NCBI GenBank assembly: GCA_038093975.1
Contig: JBBPTG010000032.1
Location: 124,001 to 188,000 of the forward strand
Source: Chalciporus piperatus
Lineage: Eukaryota > Basidiomycota > Agaricomycetes > Boletales > Boletaceae
Length of the DNA stretch: 64,000 nt
Direction of reading: 5' to 3'
Of the stretch, positions 59,914 to 64,000 are shown one piece after another (position 1 is the first letter of the stretch; each line of letters starts with the position of its first letter). The position numbers and the translations under genes are program-made. The notes beneath the pieces are model-generated. The model was not told the origin of the DNA and did not search any database. It worked only from the letters and a program-made list of their open reading frames with translations.

Positions 59914-62235
59914 CTAGATATTGAAAAGTCCCCTCAGCCATCCAACCAAGTCTTGCGCATCATTTCGTCGCACAACGATTAACATAAGCAACCCAGCGAC
60001 CAAGATGGCCCATCTCCTGTGACCGTTCAAGGTCACGTTCTGTTGACCGAACCCTTTGATCAATAAGTTCCCCGAAAACCCGGTCCTCAAATAGAAACCA
60101 TACCTTGTCGCCATTGACCGGACGTGGCGGAAGCCTGACCCCAAGGGTGTTCTTGAGGAAAGCTTCTTTTTTAGGCTGTGGAAAGGTTGAGTGTCCATGG
60201 AGATACTTGACCGAAACCAAAAGCTTACCGTGTAAGGCGGGAACCTGCTTCCGAGGAGCTTGTCGATCCAGGAAGGGGAGTCGAGTGACGCTCTCATGTG
60301 AGTGAACATTTCAAAACCGAATTTTCCTGTTTGATAACCAGCTATGATTCAACCCGCCAGTTGAGTTTCACGAGTTCACAATCGTCAGGACAAGGTACTC
60401 ACATCCACTTGGTCCGACACCACCGAAGGGAAGACCATCAGCTACAGGGTCACATTAAGCATGGCAACCATAGTCCGCAAGAAAGTCAAAACGTACTCGC
60501 GCAATGAACGAGAGTGTCGTTGGCAATAGCTGAACCACTTTGCGTGTTGTCAAAGACTTAAAAGTCCTCTGTCAGCACGCAGAACGTCAGACCACCCGAC
60601 GGACTTACCCTTGTTCTTGAAGTTAGCATCTTGCGTGAAGACATAGAGCGCAAGCGGGTGGTCCCTGGAATTAATGAACTCGATGGCTGCGTCAAGATCC
60701 CTGACTGGCACCACTGGCAAAATGGGACCAAATAGCTCCCTGGAGGGGATTAGCTGGTTGTTCAATCTCTTTCACGACAAAAACGACTCACTCGCTCATC
60801 AACGAATCGTCCCATCTCACGTTCTTGACGACCGTAGGCGTAATCATCAACCTCGACTCATCCGTCTCACCTCCAAGCTCGATCTTGCCGGCCGTCCTGT
60901 CCAATAAACCCTTGATACGGTTGAAGTGCGCCTTGTTGATGATACGACCAAAGTCGGGCGACGCAGCTGCCCCACTTGGGTAGAACTCGTCATAACTGCG
61001 GAAGATAACAGGTATGAGCGCTGCGAAGTGTCAGAAATAAACTTTGGACGAACGCTTCTGTGAATGCGCTGATAACAGTGTCCTGAGCATCTGCCTGAAC
61101 GAGCACGTAATCGGGCGCAACGCAGGTTTGGCCGGCATTCACGCATTTACCCCACATGATGCGTTTGGCGGCAGTCTTGAGATCACATTTGGGGTCGATG
61201 ACGACGGGGGACTTGCCTCCGAGCTGAAGATGCGTCATGAGTCTGGGGTCATTATACAACACATGGTCCAACACGCACCTCGAGGCTGATGGGCGACAAG
61301 GTCTTGGCAGCCGCTCCGGCGATGATCCTGGCAACCCGTCCACTTCCGGTGTACAAAACTGATATCACGTCAGGTTTGAATGACCGAGATTAACCTAGAA
61401 TGCACATACTGTGGTCCCAAGGCAGCTCCAAAAGCTGATTGATGGATTGAAAGTCAGACGATGAAATAAGCATGACCCAGTCGTGTGTCGCACCTGGGCA
61501 GTTTCGGGAACAGCACCCATCACGACTCGTACTACATCGGGATCCAAGTACTTTGGAATAAGCTCAGCAATAAGACCGCTTATTGCCGGCGAGAGCTCGG
61601 ACGGCTTGAGCACGAAGCAGTTACCTGCAGCAAGAGCTCCAACCTTGGTAAATACGAGATTGGTCAGTATGGCTAGCACAGTAGTATTTAGGAGACCCGT
61701 ACCATCGGGCCGAGGGCCAACCAGACTGGATAGTTGAATGGGGTGATGGAGAGGATAACACCCTTGGGCTCCTTACGAATGACGGGGCGGAAAGCAGCAA
61801 AGTTCATATTGAAAGGTGCTTTTTCCGGACGAGCCCATTTGTCAATACGGTCGTAAGCGATTTTACAGTCACTAATGGTGGTATCGAGCTCAAGGCTATC
61901 GCAAACAACACACCGTCAGCAAACCACAGAATCATGATGGTGACGAAGACACGCACAAGGACGACTCGAGAGATGGCCGACCGAGATCGTCCACGAAAGC
62001 CTGTTTGAAGCGGTCATAGTTGTCTTGCAAGAGATAGGCGAGTTGGAGAATTTGTCTCTTGCGAGCCTCGATAGGCTTCGTTTTGCCAGCTCGGAAACTC
62101 CTGCGCAAGATGGCATGAATCTACGCAGAATATGGTCGTTATTTCAGAACAGCGCGATGTGGTTATGGGGTGGAAGGTACGTACCTGAGGGATTTCCTCA
62201 AGAGGTGTGTATGCTAGTTCGGTTGTGCCGGCCAT
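59914..62235 (-). CDS. Fatty-aldehyde-type aldehyde dehydrogenase, tail-anchored
   Basis: NAD(P)-dependent oxidation of long-chain aldehydes to fatty acids; the C-terminal membrane helix resembles ALDH3 fatty-aldehyde dehydrogenases (yeast HFD1 type), so ER, lipid droplet or mitochondrial outer membrane is likely. Start [17 protein letters not shown], then [20 protein letters not shown]. The Rossmann part has [40 protein letters not shown] and [16 protein letters not shown] with the catalytic Glu. The nucleophile is Cys in [15 protein letters not shown]. Then [20 protein letters not shown] and [12 protein letters not shown]. The last exon reads [18 protein letters not shown], a single membrane helix, and ends WLRGLFNI. 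About ten introns. An ATG 22 codons upstream (62301) is also in frame. Confidence 0.93.
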
Positions 62236-62666
62236 GTCAAAGAGGGTAAGAGGGAATACAGTTGCAGAGAGGTGGCGAGAATTCTGCTCTGCGAGGGCCA
62301 CATCAGGGCCAAGTCAGGAAAGCGTTCAAGATGGGAACGTACCTGGGCTGCGTGAATCCCAGTTCTTGTGGGACAAAAGGGAAGAAAAATGGTAAACAGA
62401 CCACTTTGGAGCGTCTGTTATAAATGTACGCGCCGTCACGGATGCAAGTACAAGTTTAGTGTTAGTGGAGTTGGAGTCAACGACACTGGGAATTGCTCGG
62501 GTGCAGTTTGGTTGCAATCCAATTTGCTACTGCCCGGGGATGCATATGTCCGACGAATATGCAGTTCAACCCAGTTCAACTTTTGAAACACTTGTGAACA
62601 CCAAAATTGTTCATCCAATATGTATCGCCTCGAGCTGCGGCACCTCTGCGTCTCAAGTTACGGGCC
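62236..62666. other. Upstream flank of ALDH
   Basis: Promoter side of the ALDH gene and possible 3' flank of the unidentified minus-strand reading frame at 62667-63150. Nothing else supported. Confidence 0.4.
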
Positions 62667-63150
62667 CTACATCAAGCCCCATGAATTGCGCGTGATAGTC
62701 ACGGTGACACCGGAGGTTGTCGCATCGCATCCGCGACTCGTCAATTCGGTGCACGCCGCATGTGACAGATTCAGAAAAGCGTCCCTTTCAAGCTGGAACT
62801 CAAACATCAGATTATACTTACATGTGGAGAACCTCAGTCGGCGTACGGAAGGCCAGCCCATTCTCCCCAGACGTGGTGTCCGTCAGGTAGCCAACCAATC
62901 TTTCCTCGGGAATTGTGCAAGAGCGCCGGCATCTAAAACATGACGTTACACTTACAAGATTGCTCGACAGATCCGGGCGGGATGGAGGACAACCAAGATC
63001 ATAATTATTACGCATCCCCGGAGGCCGACGTCTATCGAAGCATCCTTCCCTCCCCAATTGCACCCGTGCGCATATCGACTGGAAGATATGTTTTTGCATT
63101 TCCTCGTTGCTCTCTACAGATATGATTGTCGACCTACCGCCGGTTGCCAT
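62667..63150 (-). pseudogene. Unidentified reading frame with apparent frame disruption
   Basis: Protein-like pieces on the minus strand fail to join cleanly. A first frame starts MATGGRSTIISVESNEEMQK (63150). A second reads HNSRGKIGWLPDGHHVWGEW then AGLPYAD and hits TGA at once; in the neighbouring frame the text continues EVLHM. After a good donor (GTAAGTATAATC) comes ERDAFLNLSHAACTELTSRG then CDATTSGVTVTITRNSWGLM and a stop. The last piece looks like a real conserved domain end. This may be a decaying gene, a gene with unusual small introns, or a sequencing indel near 62835-62850. Function unknown. Confidence 0.35.
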
Positions 63151-63561
63151 ACTAAGAAAAAAAAACGGAATGCGGGGTCACGATCGAAAGCTTTTCTCCA
63201 CCGTACTTTAGTGACCGCATCCACTGGCAAGAGTCATGCACGTCTGCTAACATGATAGTGTCGCGACATCTCGACAAGTTGCTTTCACGTCAATGAGGTG
63301 AGGAGGTCCACGACGGCCTCGGGGCCTGCCGTGTCATGGATGCCATCGTGCCATCGCAAGGTTCTAGGTCGACTCTAACTTGAGGCGCAGATCGCGGTGA
63401 ACTCTGACCGTGGGTTAGGATCGACGCACAGGGGCCGTTCGTTCCTATAATAGATCAGTGAGTCAGAGCAAGCTCGGCGCCTAAGAAAGCGTATTTACAT
63501 CGACTCAGAGAGTAGTCACTTCCTCTCGACAGAACCACCCTAGAGCTGGATGCTCGATCAA
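63151..63561. other. Intergenic
   Basis: About 410 bp, with no gene seen; promoter side of the partial gene at 63562. Confidence 0.4.
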
Positions 63562-64000
63562 GATGTCTGAGTCTTCTAATAGTAGAGGTAAGTCTGCCTG
63601 TTTGTATTCTACTGCAGGCTCTGACATCCACAGCAGTTTACCAAAATCTGCTTTCGACAAGACTTCGAGAGCTTCAAGGCGACAACGTCGATGAAAGGAC
63701 CAACTAGGTGACCGCTGTCTCCGGTCCTCAAGAGCGTCCTGCTTACACATCTATCTTTTATTGTAAGTCACTCCCAGTGGCGCATTCATACGCCCAACTC
63801 ATTTCCCCCGAAAACAAGTCGATGGCACAGAAATGAGTCGGGGGTTGGGTCCGGCTGTCGAGGCCTCACGGGAGTCTGCAGCTGCAAGAGCCAACGCGAA
63901 ACTGCCTCGCCCTCTGAGGGCGTCCTTACCTGATGAGACGACATTAGTTGGCCCAATCTGGAGAGCTCGAGCGGTAGCCGACGGGGCAGGTGCTGAAGGC
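63562..64000 (+). CDS. Partial unidentified gene running off the right edge
   Basis: MSESSNSR (63562), a GTAAGT intron and VYQNLLSTRLRELQGDNVDE begin a plausible gene. A later exon pair reads VTAVSGPQERPAYTSIFY, joined by a GTAAGT intron at about 63761 to FDGTEMSRGLGPAVEASRES and then RPLRASLPDETTLVGPIWRA, open to the window end. A TAG at 63704-63706 (after DERTN) stands between these parts and is not removed by any intron I could find, so the join or start is wrong or the frame is broken. No domain recognised. Confidence 0.45.

Overview
This window is nuclear DNA from a filamentous basidiomycete, most likely a mushroom-forming Agaricomycete. The evidence is the short GT-AG introns (about 45-85 nt) that cut nearly every gene, closely packed single-gene units on both strands with no operons, and families typical of that group: a multicopy-type P450, a hydroxyquinol-type intradiol dioxygenase, a GPI-anchored Crh-like GH16, a TPR/CHAT relic and a proline-rich Zn2Cys6 protein. 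No species can be named from sequence alone.

Left part (1-15.6 kb): the 3' end of a cytochrome P450, a convergent hydroxyquinol/catechol 1,2-dioxygenase, the 5' nuclease EXO1, a two-finger C2H2 protein, the GPI-synthesis subunit PIG-P, 5-formyltetrahydrofolate cyclo-ligase, a RAD51C-type RecA paralogue whose Walker A and B residues look degenerate, and a two-RRM RNA-binding protein. Next come a decayed TPR/CHAT pseudogene (16.4-17.9 kb), a Crh-like GH16 cell-wall enzyme, and MSH6 (20-25.5 kb) divergent from it. EXO1, RAD51C and MSH6 therefore lie within 21 kb; EXO1 and MSH6 act in the same mismatch-repair pathway.

Middle part (25.8-41.5 kb): a CFAP20-domain protein, a Rossmann methyltransferase of the EFM7/NNT1-like group, then two gene-poor tracts (30.1-34.9 and 36.2-41.5 kb) around one Ser/Pro-rich unknown gene. 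The second tract holds an array of about seven diverged tandem units of roughly 140-170 bp (39.06-40.19 kb) that matches no feature I recognise.

Right part (41.5-64 kb): a cyclic-nucleotide phosphodiesterase, an intronless epoxide hydrolase, GFA1 (first step of the hexosamine/chitin pathway), GPN2, a small secreted protein, an HTH protein, a Zn2Cys6 protein with an overlapping upstream ORF, a mitochondrial MAM33/p32 homologue, a small protein with an eIF4E-binding-like motif, a C-terminally anchored fatty-aldehyde-type ALDH, and fragments of two unidentified genes at the right edge. Most of this is housekeeping. I did not find a clear new multigene system. The best leads are the degenerate RAD51C ATPase, the tandem array, the CFAP20 protein in a fungus of this kind, and the CHAT relic. 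Exon joins are hand-spliced from GT-AG sites and reading frame, so single junctions may be off by a few bases.
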